The notes under the pieces are model-generated. The model was not told the DNA's origin and ran no database searches. It saw nothing but the letters and a program-made list of their open reading frames with translations. Position numbers and translations under genes: made by a program. From Mangrovibacterium sp041596335 (lineage in GTDB: Bacteria; Bacteroidota; Bacteroidia; Bacteroidales; Prolixibacteraceae), in contig NZ_JBFHIT010000020.1 of the NCBI RefSeq assembly GCF_041596335.1, positions 9,659 through 73,658 of the forward strand: DNA of 64,000 bases. The letters run 5' to 3'. This document shows positions 44,661-53,687 of this stretch, in pieces (position 1 is the first letter of the stretch; every line of letters begins with the position of its first letter).

Positions 44661-46043
44661 ATGTCTGAGGTTAAAAAGAAATTCCTTCACGATGCCGATA
44701 ATATTGCGTTTAATAAAAAGCACCGAGCGACCATTAAATTCAATATTTCTCGCTACGACCAGGCGGTTGAGCGGGGAAGAAAGCGCTATTCTAATCTTGA
44801 ATTGGCCAAAGAGAGGGGTTCTTATATCAAGCAAAAAACAGTTGATAATTTAGATCTGTTCCTCGTTCAGTTTGAGCAGAATATTACCAGTAACGGAGCT
44901 GAAGTAATTTGGGCTGAAGATAGTGGTGAAGCGATTCAAGAGATTTTGAAAATATTGAAGCAGAACGGCGCGAAATTGTTGGTTAAAAGTAAATCGATGA
45001 CCACTGAGGAAGTTGATTTTAACGAGCATGTTGAAGAAGCGGGTGTACATTCGTTGGAAACCGACCTTGGCGAGTATATCGTGCAATTGGCGGGTGAAAA
45101 GCCTTACCATATTGTCACACCGTGTATGCATAAATCGAAGGAAGATATTGCCGATTTATTTCACGAAAAGTTTAACACGCCCGAAAAAAGTACGCCCGAA
45201 TATTTAACCGAGTATGTGCGGAAGTTGCTAAGAGATAGCTTTACAAAAGCGGATGTTGGCGTAACAGGTGCCAATTTTTTAATTGCCGACACCGGTGCAA
45301 TTGCTCTCACCGAAAACGAAGGCAATGCCATGATGACTTTTTCATTTCCGAAGGTTCATATTGTAATTGCCGGAATTGAAAAACTCGTTCCCAGTATGAA
45401 AGATCTGGGTTTGATGTGGCCACTTTTGGCAGCGCACGGAACCGGTCAGCAGATAACGGTTTACAATTCAATTGTTTCGGGTCCAAAGCAGAGTAATGAA
45501 GTCGATGGACCTGAAAAAATGTATGTTATTTTGCTGGACAACAAACGGAGTGAGTTGTACCAAAAAGACGACCAATACCTGTCGTTAAAATGTATTCGGT
45601 GTGGTGCCTGTTTGAACGCTTGTCCGATTTATAAAAATATTGGTGGTTATACCTATGCGGCTACTTACAGCGGCCCGATTGGTTCAGTAATCACCCCCTT
45701 CTACAACGGGTTTGCCGACTACAATCACTTAAGTTCTGCTTGTTCGGTTTGTGGAAAATGTACTGAAGTTTGTCCGGTGAAGATTCCGTTGCATAACCTG
45801 TTGTTATACAATCGTCGGGATGCAGTCGAACAAGGCAATGGATCGTTTGTTTGGAACCAGGGAATGAAAGGATTTGAATTCGCTTTTTCAAAAAGAAGTC
45901 GGTTGGACATGGTTGGTGGAAAAATGAAAAATCGTCTTGCAGCATTTGGTAAAAATGCATTGGGAGATCAAAAGCAGGTTCCGAAGTTTGCTGATCAGTC
46001 TTTTAGTCAGCAGTGGAAATCAAAACATAAAAACAACGATTAG
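44661..46043 (+). CDS. lutB: LutB/LldF-type lactate utilization iron-sulfur protein
   Basis: A 460-residue protein with an N-terminal LUD domain (about 60-290; GVTGANFLIADTGAIALTEN at about 190-209). Two ferredoxin-type clusters follow: CIRCGACLNACP at about 312-323 and CSVCGKCTEVCP at about 362-373. LutB works with LutA and LutC in oxidising L-lactate to pyruvate. Neither partner gene is present on either side, so it either uses partners encoded elsewhere or has another electron-transfer role. An Rrf2-family regulator gene follows after 45 bases, possibly controlling it or responding to its Fe-S state. Confidence 0.9.
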   Translation: MSEVKKKFLHDADNIAFNKKHRATIKFNISRYDQAVERGRKRYSNLELAKERGSYIKQKTVDNLDLFLVQFEQNITSNGAEVIWAEDSGEAIQEILKILKQNGAKLLVKSKSMTTEEVDFNEHVEEAGVHSLETDLGEYIVQLAGEKPYHIVTPCMHKSKEDIADLFHEKFNTPEKSTPEYLTEYVRKLLRDSFTKADVGVTGANFLIADTGAIALTENEGNAMMTFSFPKVHIVIAGIEKLVPSMKDLGLMWPLLAAHGTGQQITVYNSIVSGPKQSNEVDGPEKMYVILLDNKRSELYQKDDQYLSLKCIRCGACLNACPIYKNIGGYTYAATYSGPIGSVITPFYNGFADYNHLSSACSVCGKCTEVCPVKIPLHNLLLYNRRDAVEQGNGSFVWNQGMKGFEFAFSKRSRLDMVGGKMKNRLAAFGKNALGDQKQVPKFADQSFSQQWKSKHKNND

Positions 46044-46088
46044 AAAATAGTTATAAGAACTGGTCGCCGACCATTAAATGTCGATAAT

Positions 46089-46532
46089 ATGCTTTCAAAT
46101 ACGTGTAAATACGCCGTTCGGGCTCTGATTTATTTGGGTAAATTCAGCGAAGACGGAGAAAAAATTGGAATTAAGAAGATTGCCGGTGATTTGGAGATCC
46201 CTACCCCATTTTTAGGAAAAATACTTCAAAATCTGGTTAAACAGAAAATTCTTTCTTCAACAAAAGGTCCTAATGGCGGTTTTGGTTTGGGTAAACCTGC
46301 GGATGAAATCACGCTTTATGATATTGTGAAAACAATCGATGGTGAAGATTTCTTTCACAATTGTCTCATCAGCCTTGAGCCTTGTTCAACTCATCATGAA
46401 AGTGGAAAACCTTGTGCCGTTCACGGTCGCTTCAGCGAAGTACGGACAGAACTAATGGAATTCTACTCGCAAACCAGCATTGCTAAAATTATCGCGGATA
46501 TGAAAGGCCATGAAGATTTGATTAAGTTGTAA
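46089..46532 (+). CDS. Rrf2 family transcriptional regulator
   Basis: A 147-residue Rrf2/IscR-like regulator. The winged helix is at about residues 1-70 (MLSNTCKYAVRALIYLGKF, GPNGGFGLGKPADEITLYDI). The cysteine loop that binds [2Fe-2S] in family members is NCLISLEPCSTHHESGKPCA at about 96-115, with three Cys retained, so cluster-based sensing is plausible. Position 45 bases after lutB suggests co-transcription and a redox or iron-sulfur link. The regulated promoter cannot be identified from sequence alone. Confidence 0.9.
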   Translation: MLSNTCKYAVRALIYLGKFSEDGEKIGIKKIAGDLEIPTPFLGKILQNLVKQKILSSTKGPNGGFGLGKPADEITLYDIVKTIDGEDFFHNCLISLEPCSTHHESGKPCAVHGRFSEVRTELMEFYSQTSIAKIIADMKGHEDLIKL

Positions 46533-46670
46533 ATCGTTGCGCTGTTGAATTTAACTGATTATTTCTGCCATTGCCGGCTAAAAACTGGACAGAAAAAGCG
46601 AAACTCAGCCTATTTTCTGCCAACAAACAGGTCCGGAAACCGGTAAACCAATTAATATTGAATAGAAAAC

Positions 46671-47807
46671 ATGGCAGGAATTTATATTCATATTCCGTTT
46701 TGTAAAACAAAATGTCACTACTGCGATTTTTATAAGTCGACAGATTTTGCCTCGCGCCCCGATTTTTTAACTGCTCTCCATTTGGAGATCGCTTCAAGAA
46801 AGAATGAAATATTGGGCGAAGAAATTGAAAGCATCTACTTTGGCGGAGGGACACCTTCCGTGCTTAAAGTCGCGGAAATTAGTGGGATAGTTGAAAGAAT
46901 AGCTTCTGTTTATTCGGTATCACCTCAGGCTGAAATTACCATGGAGTGCAACCCCGATGATTTAACCGCAGACTATCTAGGCGAGTTGAAAGCCAGTCCG
47001 GTGAACCGATTAAGCATCGGGACCCAATCGTTCAACGATCGTGATCTGAAAAGTATGAATCGTCGACACAACGGCAAACAGGCGGTAAATGCGGTTAGTG
47101 AGGCCCAAAAGGCCGGATTTTCAAACATAAGTATCGACTTAATTTACGGTTTGCCGCAACAAACACTCGAAGCTTGGATTGACAATGTTGAACAGGCAAT
47201 TGCTCTGAATGTGCAGCATATTTCGGCTTACCACCTCACCTACCACGAAGGAACAGTTTTTTATGATTACCTGAAAAACGGTAAAATCAAAGAGTTGCCC
47301 GATGAGTTGAGTTTCGATCAGTTTAAATGGCTCAAATCGGCATTGGAAAAAGCCGGTTTCGAACATTACGAGATTTCAAATTTTGCCTGTAATGGTCTGT
47401 ATTCGAAGCATAACAAAGCTTATTGGGAGCGAAAGGCGTACCTCGGATTTGGACCTTCTGCACATTCCTTCGACCTTAAAACCCGGCGCTGGAATGTTTC
47501 TTCACTTCGCAATTATTTGGAGGCTTTTGAGCAGCGAAAACCAAATTGGGAGACCGAAGTGTTAAGCCAGCAGGATCAATACAACGACTATGTGATTACA
47601 TCATTGCGAACGCAATGGGGAATATCGGACCACTATCTGCTAACGAACTTTGAGCCTCGATTTGAGAAGCATTTTAAAGCTGAAGCCCAACAATTTATAA
47701 CCAGCAATCATTTGGTCGTCGAAGAAGGGACTTACAAATTAACCACCGAAGGACTGTTTATTTCAGACCGAATTATGGAACAATTACTCTTTATTGAAGA
47801 GTCCTAA
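46671..47807 (+). CDS. hemW: HemW-type radical SAM heme chaperone
   Basis: A 378-residue radical SAM protein of the HemN/HemW family. The cluster motif is IPFCKTKCHYCDFYKS at about residues 7-22, followed by YFGGGTPSVL at about 56-65 and TMECNPDDLT. The C-terminal HemW domain includes YLGFGPSAHSFD. The N-terminal extension that distinguishes true coproporphyrinogen dehydrogenase HemN is absent, so the HemW heme-chaperone assignment is preferred. A near -7 element (TAATATTG) lies 16 bases upstream. dut follows 79 bases later with its own promoter. Confidence 0.9.
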   Translation: MAGIYIHIPFCKTKCHYCDFYKSTDFASRPDFLTALHLEIASRKNEILGEEIESIYFGGGTPSVLKVAEISGIVERIASVYSVSPQAEITMECNPDDLTADYLGELKASPVNRLSIGTQSFNDRDLKSMNRRHNGKQAVNAVSEAQKAGFSNISIDLIYGLPQQTLEAWIDNVEQAIALNVQHISAYHLTYHEGTVFYDYLKNGKIKELPDELSFDQFKWLKSALEKAGFEHYEISNFACNGLYSKHNKAYWERKAYLGFGPSAHSFDLKTRRWNVSSLRNYLEAFEQRKPNWETEVLSQQDQYNDYVITSLRTQWGISDHYLLTNFEPRFEKHFKAEAQQFITSNHLVVEEGTYKLTTEGLFISDRIMEQLLFIEES

Positions 47808-47855
47808 TTTGTGTTAATTGATTGAAACAAAGACATCAGCTCCCGGATATTTGCC

Positions 47856-47863
47856 TATATTTG
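47856..47863 (+). promoter_or_regulatory. -7 element of the dut promoter
   Basis: TATATTTG lies 23 bases before the ATG at 47887. Confidence 0.5.
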
Positions 47864-47886
47864 AAAGTTCTGTGAAATACAGGTAA

Positions 47887-48342
47887 ATGACGCAAAAAAA
47901 CATACGTATGCAAATTAAAATCATCAATAGATCGGGTAACCCGCTTCCTCACTATAGCACCTCGTTGTCGGCCGGCATGGATTTGCGGGCGAATCTTTCT
48001 GATTCGGTCGTTTTAAAACCTTTACAAAGAGCGCTAATCCCAACCGGACTTTTTATTGAATTGCCCGAAGGTTTCGAAGCTCAGGTACGTCCGCGTAGCG
48101 GATTGGCTTTGAAAAAGGGAATTACCGTACTGAATTCACCAGGTACGATTGATGCTGATTATCGCGGGGAAATTGGTGTGATTCTGATTAATTTGTCGCA
48201 GGAAGATTTTACCATTGAACATGGTGAGCGAATTTGCCAAATGGTTATCGCCCGACATGAAACCATTAGTTGGAATGAAGTTGAACTATTGGAAGAGACA
48301 GAACGCGGAGCCGGCGGATTTGGACATACCGGTAAAAATTAG
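47887..48342 (+). CDS. dut: dUTP diphosphatase
   Basis: A 151-residue trimeric dUTPase that removes dUTP and supplies dUMP. All five motifs are visible: AGMDLRA (about 28-34), RPRSGLALKKGI (about 68-79), GTIDADYRGEIGV (about 86-98), RICQMVI, and the C-terminal RGAGGFGHTG that closes over the nucleotide. Length equals that of E. coli Dut. A second ATG at 47908 (MQIKIINRSG) is an equally good start. It precedes the TPR lipoprotein gene by 93 bases. Confidence 0.96.
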   Translation: MTQKNIRMQIKIINRSGNPLPHYSTSLSAGMDLRANLSDSVVLKPLQRALIPTGLFIELPEGFEAQVRPRSGLALKKGITVLNSPGTIDADYRGEIGVILINLSQEDFTIEHGERICQMVIARHETISWNEVELLEETERGAGGFGHTGKN

Positions 48343-48435
48343 CCTTTGTCTTCTTACAAGTCGTTCTGCCAGTCACAAATGGGTCAAAATATGAATCGAT
48401 TGATAGAAGTCGTTTTATGACCTAAAACGAAAATA

Positions 48436-50199
48436 ATGAACCTAGAGAAAATTGTAAATATTGTGGCCATTGGCTTGGTCGTTTCAGCCTGTGCCAGTAC
48501 TAAAACACCGCTTGTATCAAAGCCCGAAACTGCTACAACAAGTCAGGAAACTTTGCTTTCTGAGGATCAGGAAAATGAATTTGAATACCTGTTTATTGAG
48601 GGAATCAAACAAAAAAAGTTAGGCAACACGGCAAATGCCGTTTCTATTTTTTCTCGTTGTCTCGAAATTGATCCACAGTCGGCAGTGGCCATGTACGAAA
48701 TGGGAACCCTTCACTATGCCAACAAGGATTTAACAAGTGCTTCCCTTCTGCTTGAAAAAGCCAACTCGATAAACCCCAACAACAAATGGTATAAAGTCTC
48801 ATTGGCTCAGGTTTATCAGCAAAGGCGACAGTTTAGTGAAGCAGCCGAACTGTACGGTCAGCTATGCGATATGGAACCCAACAACATGGAGTTTTTATAT
48901 AGTAAGGCGGTTTTGTTGGGTATGGCTGAGCAATATCAGGAATCTGTTGATGCCTATAACCAGCTGGAGAAACAGTTAGGCTTGAGTGATCAGCTTTCGG
49001 TGGCCAAACAAAACCTTTACATCAGCATGGACAAGCCTGATAAAGCGTTCCAGGAAATTAACCGGCTGATTGAATCCAATCCGACAGAACCGCAGTATTA
49101 TGGCTTAATGGCTGAATTCTACCAAACTCAAGGTGATACTGAGAATGCTCTGAAGTATTATAACAGAATATTGGAGATCGATCCTACAAATGGTTTTGTC
49201 CATTTCTCGTTAGCCGGCTTTTATACACTGGATGGTAACTTCGACAAAGCTTTTGAGCATACCAAATTGGCTTTTGAAAATGATGAATTGGATGCCGATA
49301 CAAAAATTCAGTACTATATGTTGCAGACAGGTCAAGCTGATAATTCGGATCTGACTGACGCGCAAATTGATGAATTGCTGGACATTTTGCACAATAAATA
49401 TCCCGAAGACAACCGGATGTTTGCTATTTATGCCGATCATCTTGTTCGTCAAAGTAAACTGGCCGAGGCTCGCGAATATTTAAAGAAATTTTTGGATGCC
49501 GATAAGAGCAGTTTTGAAATATGGTGGCAATATTTACTGATTAGTAATGATTTACAGGATTGGAGTACAGTGTATTCAGGCAGTGAAGAAGCAATTGAAT
49601 TGTTTCCTAATCAAGCCGCGCTTTATGCTTTAAATGCTGTGGCAGCCCTTCAGCTTGAAAAATTTACCGAGGCGCTTGAAATCATAAAGGAGGGAGAAGC
49701 TTATTCTGCTGAAAATCCGAACTTGAAAATTCAACTTGCGATTTACAAAGCAGAAGCTAATTACAAACTGAAGAATATTGATGAGGCATTGGCAGCTTAC
49801 GACGAAGTAATTGAGCTCGATCCCGATAACTTTATGGCAATGAACAACTATGCCTATTACCTTTCGGTTCAGGGAAAAAATTTAGATAAAGCTGAACGCT
49901 TCAGTAACAAAGTTGTTCAGGCTCATCCTACTAACCCAACGTATTTGGATACCCATGCCTGGGTGCTTTTTAAGCGGAAAAATTACAGTTTGGCAAAGTA
50001 TTACATCGAGACTGCTTTGGAAAATGGTGGAAACGAAAACGCTGTTTTAGTGGAGCATTATGGCGATATTTTATTCATGTTGGGTGAGAAAGATAAAGCA
50101 GTTGAAGAGTGGAAAAAAGCCCGGGATTTGGGCGAAAGCTCTACTGTTTTGAATCAGAAAATAAATGAATTACGGTACATCGAAAGTCAGGAAGAATAG
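48436..50199 (+). CDS. tetratricopeptide-repeat lipoprotein
   Basis: A 587-residue lipoprotein with lipobox VSAC (Cys at about 19), followed by TPR repeats spanning most of the length (YEMGTLHYANKDLTSASLLL, YGLMAEFYQTQGDTENALKY, FMAMNNYAYYLSVQGKNLDK). It is expected to sit in the periplasm or outer membrane and scaffold proteins. Its TAG overlaps the GTG start of the DUF4292 lipoprotein by one base (50199), and the EnvC-like gene follows. This TPR-DUF4292-EnvC arrangement looks like an envelope-assembly operon. Confidence 0.88.
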   Translation: MNLEKIVNIVAIGLVVSACASTKTPLVSKPETATTSQETLLSEDQENEFEYLFIEGIKQKKLGNTANAVSIFSRCLEIDPQSAVAMYEMGTLHYANKDLTSASLLLEKANSINPNNKWYKVSLAQVYQQRRQFSEAAELYGQLCDMEPNNMEFLYSKAVLLGMAEQYQESVDAYNQLEKQLGLSDQLSVAKQNLYISMDKPDKAFQEINRLIESNPTEPQYYGLMAEFYQTQGDTENALKYYNRILEIDPTNGFVHFSLAGFYTLDGNFDKAFEHTKLAFENDELDADTKIQYYMLQTGQADNSDLTDAQIDELLDILHNKYPEDNRMFAIYADHLVRQSKLAEAREYLKKFLDADKSSFEIWWQYLLISNDLQDWSTVYSGSEEAIELFPNQAALYALNAVAALQLEKFTEALEIIKEGEAYSAENPNLKIQLAIYKAEANYKLKNIDEALAAYDEVIELDPDNFMAMNNYAYYLSVQGKNLDKAERFSNKVVQAHPTNPTYLDTHAWVLFKRKNYSLAKYYIETALENGGNENAVLVEHYGDILFMLGEKDKAVEEWKKARDLGESSTVLNQKINELRYIESQEE

Positions 50200-51077
50200 T
50201 GAAAAAGCAAGTAAAAAATACCAAATACATCTTTATTTTTTTAGCGCTGTTGGTTTTAGCGTCGTGTAAAAGCACCAAAAATATTGTAAGCTACGAAAAG
50301 CTAAAACCGATCAGCACCAATCGTTTGATTAAAAATGTAGAAGAAAACGCTTTTCAATATGAAGGGCTCGATATTAAACGCATTGCCTGTGTTTACGAAA
50401 CACCCGATAGTAAAACGTCTTTTAGGGCGACCCTCTCCTCTCGTGTCGATGATTTTATACAGGTTTCAATTAGTAAATTAAACCTCCCAGTTGCTCGTGT
50501 ATTATTGACACCCGATAGCGTTAAAATGATCAATTACCTGCAAAAAACGTACTTTATTGGTGACTATTCTTACTTGGAAAAGGCTGTGGGGGCAGCAATT
50601 GATTTTCAAACTGTTCAGTCAATCATTTCGAATGATGTGTTTTCGTATCGAAACGATGAAAAGGACAAAGATTACAAAGAATTTGTTTCGTACTCCGACA
50701 GCGGTGTTTATGTACTTCAATCGCTAAAGAACCGAAAACTTGACAAAATAAACCGCAAAGGGAAAGAAGATAAAGTAGAACGCTACCTTAAGAAGTTGGA
50801 TGAAGAGAGTTTCATTGTTCAGTATTTATTTGTTGATCCGAAAACATTTAAAATCAAGCAGGTTGTAATGGATGATGTATCGGAAGAGCGAAAAGTTGCG
50901 GTTCGATTCGATGATTTTGCTCCCGTCGAAAATCAATTGTATCCCGAAAGCATTGATATTCGCTTTACCAGTCAGGACAGCGATATGAAAATGAAGATAA
51001 AGCTCAGCAAATTTTCATTGAATCCGGATACGGATTTGAACTTCAAAATACCGGAAAAGTATGAACCGGCAAATTGA
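50199..51077 (+). CDS. DUF4292 family lipoprotein
   Basis: A 292-residue lipoprotein starting with GTG at 50199. A hydrophobic segment with lipobox LVLASC (Cys at about residue 23) precedes a domain of the DUF4292 family, which has a LolB/LolA-like predicted fold. Segments include FRATLSSRVDDFIQVSISKL, LPVARVLLTPDSVKMINYLQ and KTYFIGDYSYL. The start overlaps the stop of the TPR lipoprotein gene by one base (coupled translation), and the EnvC-like gene begins 10 bases later. A role in lipoprotein or cell-wall assembly is inferred from context only. Confidence 0.82.
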   Translation: MKKQVKNTKYIFIFLALLVLASCKSTKNIVSYEKLKPISTNRLIKNVEENAFQYEGLDIKRIACVYETPDSKTSFRATLSSRVDDFIQVSISKLNLPVARVLLTPDSVKMINYLQKTYFIGDYSYLEKAVGAAIDFQTVQSIISNDVFSYRNDEKDKDYKEFVSYSDSGVYVLQSLKNRKLDKINRKGKEDKVERYLKKLDEESFIVQYLFVDPKTFKIKQVVMDDVSEERKVAVRFDDFAPVENQLYPESIDIRFTSQDSDMKMKIKLSKFSLNPDTDLNFKIPEKYEPAN

Positions 51078-51087
51078 AAAATGAACG

Positions 51088-52275
51088 ATGAAACGGTTTT
51101 TTCTAAGTTTCTGTTTTATTTTGTTGCTTTCGGTATCGAATGGACAGTCGATCAGAGAATTGCGCGATAAAAAATCGGATACGGAAAAACAAATTCAATA
51201 CACTAACTCCTTACTCGAGGAAACCAAAAAAAATGAGAAGGCTTCGCTTTCACGCCTTAAATTACTGAAATCACAAATTGAGAACAGAAACGCGCTGATC
51301 GCCGGTATTAACAGCGAAATTGAACTGGTAGATCGGTCTATTAGTAATAATACCGAGATTATCAGTATGTTACAAGAGGATTTGGACCAGTTGAAAAACG
51401 AATATGCTGCCATGATTCGTTTTGCTCAAAAAAATAAAAACAGTTTCGATGTATTGATCTATTTGTTTTCGGCCGATAATGTGAATCAGGCCTACAAACG
51501 TTGGCTGTATCTCCGTCAATATACTCATTACAGGCGTACTCAAGCCGATATGATAAATCTGGTCTCGGTTGATTTGGATGAAAACGTCGCTAAATTGCTT
51601 GCTAAAAAGCAATCGAAAACAGATTTGTTAAATACTAAGTTGAATGAAAATAAGTTGCTTGACGGGGAGAAGAATAAGCAAGCAGCGGTCATTCAATCGC
51701 TTCAGAAACAACAACAAGACCTCAATAAAAAGATCAAAGAACAACAGCGGATTCAGGACGAATTAAATCGTCAGATTCAAAAGATGCTGGAAGAAGAAGC
51801 GCGCAAAACGGCTGATAAATCGGGTTTTGGACTCACCCCTGAGCAAAAGCTGGTTTCGGCTGATTTCGAGAAGAACAAAGGGCGTATTCCCTGGCCCGTT
51901 GAACGTGGAGTGATTACCGAACATTTTGGAATTCATGCTCATGCTGTACTAAAGCAAATTCAGGTTCGCAGCAATGGTATCGACATTAGTACAGCCGCCG
52001 GAGCCAAAGCCAGGGCAGTTTTCGCCGGTGAGGTTAGCAGGGTGTTTGCTATTTCAGGAAGCAATATGGCCGTGATTATTCGTCATGGTGACTTTTTAAG
52101 CGTTTATTCCAATCTTAGCGAAGTTAGTGTCAAGGCCGGACAGAAAGTCTCTCTAAAGCAAGAAATCGGCACAATTTACACTGATGTTTCAGATGGGAAT
52201 ACAACCATCATGAAATTTCAGATTTGGAAGGAGAATCAAAAATTAGATCCTGAAGATTGGATTAGCCTGTACTAA
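51088..52275 (+). CDS. EnvC-like murein hydrolase activator with degenerate LytM domain
   Basis: A 395-residue secreted protein. A signal peptide (FLSFCFILLLSVSNGQ) is followed by a long coiled coil (about 20-245), then a LytM/M23 domain at about 270-395. In active M23 enzymes the zinc His lies in HxGxDI and HxH; here the corresponding segments read SNGIDIST and SVYSNLSEV, with Asn in place of His at both sites. The domain is therefore probably inactive, as in E. coli EnvC, and would work by activating amidases at the division site. It is last in the TPR-DUF4292-EnvC operon, followed by a terminator. Confidence 0.87.
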   Translation: MKRFFLSFCFILLLSVSNGQSIRELRDKKSDTEKQIQYTNSLLEETKKNEKASLSRLKLLKSQIENRNALIAGINSEIELVDRSISNNTEIISMLQEDLDQLKNEYAAMIRFAQKNKNSFDVLIYLFSADNVNQAYKRWLYLRQYTHYRRTQADMINLVSVDLDENVAKLLAKKQSKTDLLNTKLNENKLLDGEKNKQAAVIQSLQKQQQDLNKKIKEQQRIQDELNRQIQKMLEEEARKTADKSGFGLTPEQKLVSADFEKNKGRIPWPVERGVITEHFGIHAHAVLKQIQVRSNGIDISTAAGAKARAVFAGEVSRVFAISGSNMAVIIRHGDFLSVYSNLSEVSVKAGQKVSLKQEIGTIYTDVSDGNTTIMKFQIWKENQKLDPEDWISLY

Positions 52276-52278
52276 CAA

Positions 52279-52305
52279 AAAACCCGCTTGTGGCGGGTTT
52301 CGTTT
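52279..52305. terminator. terminator between the EnvC-like and Crp/Fnr genes
   Basis: AAACCCGC and GCGGGTTT form an 8-bp stem with a 5-base loop and a T-rich tail, between convergent genes. Confidence 0.75.
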
Positions 52306-53005
52306 ATAAGTTGGCAACCTTTGTTAATGCGTTTACATCCAATAGTTTAATCTTCCTTCCCTGCAATTCAATCAATTTATCTTGTTTAAATTCCGAAAGC
52401 AGGCGAATAACACTTTCGGTGGCTGTGCCCACAATGTTGGCCAATTCCTCCCGAGTCAGCGAAATCTGCAGAGTATTCGAATTATCCAAATCAAAACTTT
52501 CTTTCAGCAGCAACAGAACTTCTGCAAGTCGCTCCCGAACAGTCTTTTGCGCAATATCTGTGATATAATCGTTGGCTTCACGCAGTTCTTTGCAAACAAT
52601 TTGCAGCATGTGATGCGAAAATTCCCAGTTGTTCTGAATTAAATATAAAAGCGTTTGATAGGGAATGTGGCACAGCACAGCTTCTTCAACCACCTTCGAT
52701 GTAGTACAAGCTAACTCTTGACTTAACAGCGATCGGTAAGCAACAATTTCTCCCTTTTTTGCAAACCGGATAATTTGCTCTTTTCCGTCGATTCCGGTCT
52801 TAAAAATTTTTAGAATTCCTCTCGTTACGCAATAAAAGCCGGTCAAACGACTTCCTTCACGGTATATAATGCTTCCTTTCTTATACAACGAACACGTTTT
52901 TTCGTAATTAAGCTGTAGAAATTCTTTCTCAGTTAATTTTTTGAATAACTGAAATTCGGACAAATCACATTCTTCTTCGCTCGGTCTTTTTAACGAACTT
53001 TTCAT
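52304..53005 (-). CDS. Crp/Fnr family transcriptional regulator
   Basis: A 233-residue regulator. The N-terminal cyclic-nucleotide-binding-type barrel is at about residues 20-140 (YKKGSIIYREGSRLTGFYCV, GEIVAYRSLL). The C-terminal helix-turn-helix is TREELANIVGTATESVIRLL at about 186-205. Several Cys are scattered (ECDLS, TCSL, FYC, LACT, LCH), but not in the FNR cluster spacing, so Fe-S sensing is uncertain. It diverges from the OsmC gene across about 165 bases and may regulate it. Confidence 0.88.
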   Translation of the reverse strand: MKSSLKRPSEEECDLSEFQLFKKLTEKEFLQLNYEKTCSLYKKGSIIYREGSRLTGFYCVTRGILKIFKTGIDGKEQIIRFAKKGEIVAYRSLLSQELACTTSKVVEEAVLCHIPYQTLLYLIQNNWEFSHHMLQIVCKELREANDYITDIAQKTVRERLAEVLLLLKESFDLDNSNTLQISLTREELANIVGTATESVIRLLSEFKQDKLIELQGRKIKLLDVNALTKVANL

Positions 53006-53072
53006 CTAACCTGCTAATTTATATTCGAATAAATATTCAATTTGAAATTGGACTAAATATACAGCCATCCCT

Positions 53073-53080
53073 TATATTTG
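53073..53080 (+). promoter_or_regulatory. -7 element for the OsmC gene
   Basis: TATATTTG is a perfect match, with TTGG 21 bases upstream. The predicted 5' UTR is about 83 bases. Confidence 0.45.
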
Positions 53081-53169
53081 TGAAACAAATTAGATAGATA
53101 GTTGTATATCTAAAAAGAAATACAATCAAGTGTAAAAATAGTTCAAAAATCAATATAAACGAGATAATT

Positions 53170-53586
53170 ATGAAACACGTTCTTGATTTAGCCTGGAAGC
53201 AAAATATGGCTTTCGAAACCGACCTCGACGGACACAAATTGGTGTTGGATGCCGCAGAAGAGTCAGGTGGTGATGACAGCGGACCACGACCCAAAAAGCT
53301 GATGCTGGCTTCGCTTGCCGGGTGCACCGGTATGGATGTGGTAATGATTTTGAAAAAGATGAAAGTGGAAGTTGCTGGCTTTAACGTGATTGTAGAGGGC
53401 GATGTGGCCGACGATCACCCTAAGAAATACACAAAAATGAAGGTAATTTACCAGTTTAAAGGCGATAATTTACCGCTGGATAAACTTGAAAAAGCTGTGA
53501 AACTATCCGAAGAAAAGTATTGTGGTGTAAGCGCTGTGTACAAGGAAGCGCTGGAATTAACCACCGAAATACGGATTGTAGAATAG
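53170..53586 (+). CDS. OsmC family protein
   Basis: A 138-residue OsmC/Ohr-fold protein. The two cysteines expected for the peroxidatic pair are present: MLASLAGCTGMDVVMILKKM at about residues 51-70, and SEEKYCGVSAVYKE at about 115-128. Proteins of this type detoxify organic hydroperoxides or handle other small thiol-reactive species. It diverges from a Crp/Fnr regulator gene and ends in a terminator, so it is monocistronic and possibly controlled by the neighbouring regulator. Confidence 0.88.
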   Translation: MKHVLDLAWKQNMAFETDLDGHKLVLDAAEESGGDDSGPRPKKLMLASLAGCTGMDVVMILKKMKVEVAGFNVIVEGDVADDHPKKYTKMKVIYQFKGDNLPLDKLEKAVKLSEEKYCGVSAVYKEALELTTEIRIVE

Positions 53587-53611
53587 TTTGAAGTAACGTT
53601 TTTGAATGAAG

Positions 53612-53639
53612 AGAGTCCCCAACGAGGGCTCTTTTTTTT
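53612..53639 (+). terminator. OsmC gene terminator
   Basis: AGAGTCCC and GGGCTCT pair (one G-T wobble) and are followed by a run of eight Ts. Confidence 0.75.
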
Positions 53640-53655
53640 AGTTCTGCATTCATCT

Positions 53656-53663
53656 TACCTTTG
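53656..53663 (+). promoter_or_regulatory. -7 element for the aldehyde dehydrogenase gene
   Basis: TACCTTTG lies 24 bases upstream of the ATG at 53688, with a T-rich tract at the -33 position. Confidence 0.5.
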
Positions 53664-53687
53664 GAGTGATTATAAACAGCGAAATGT

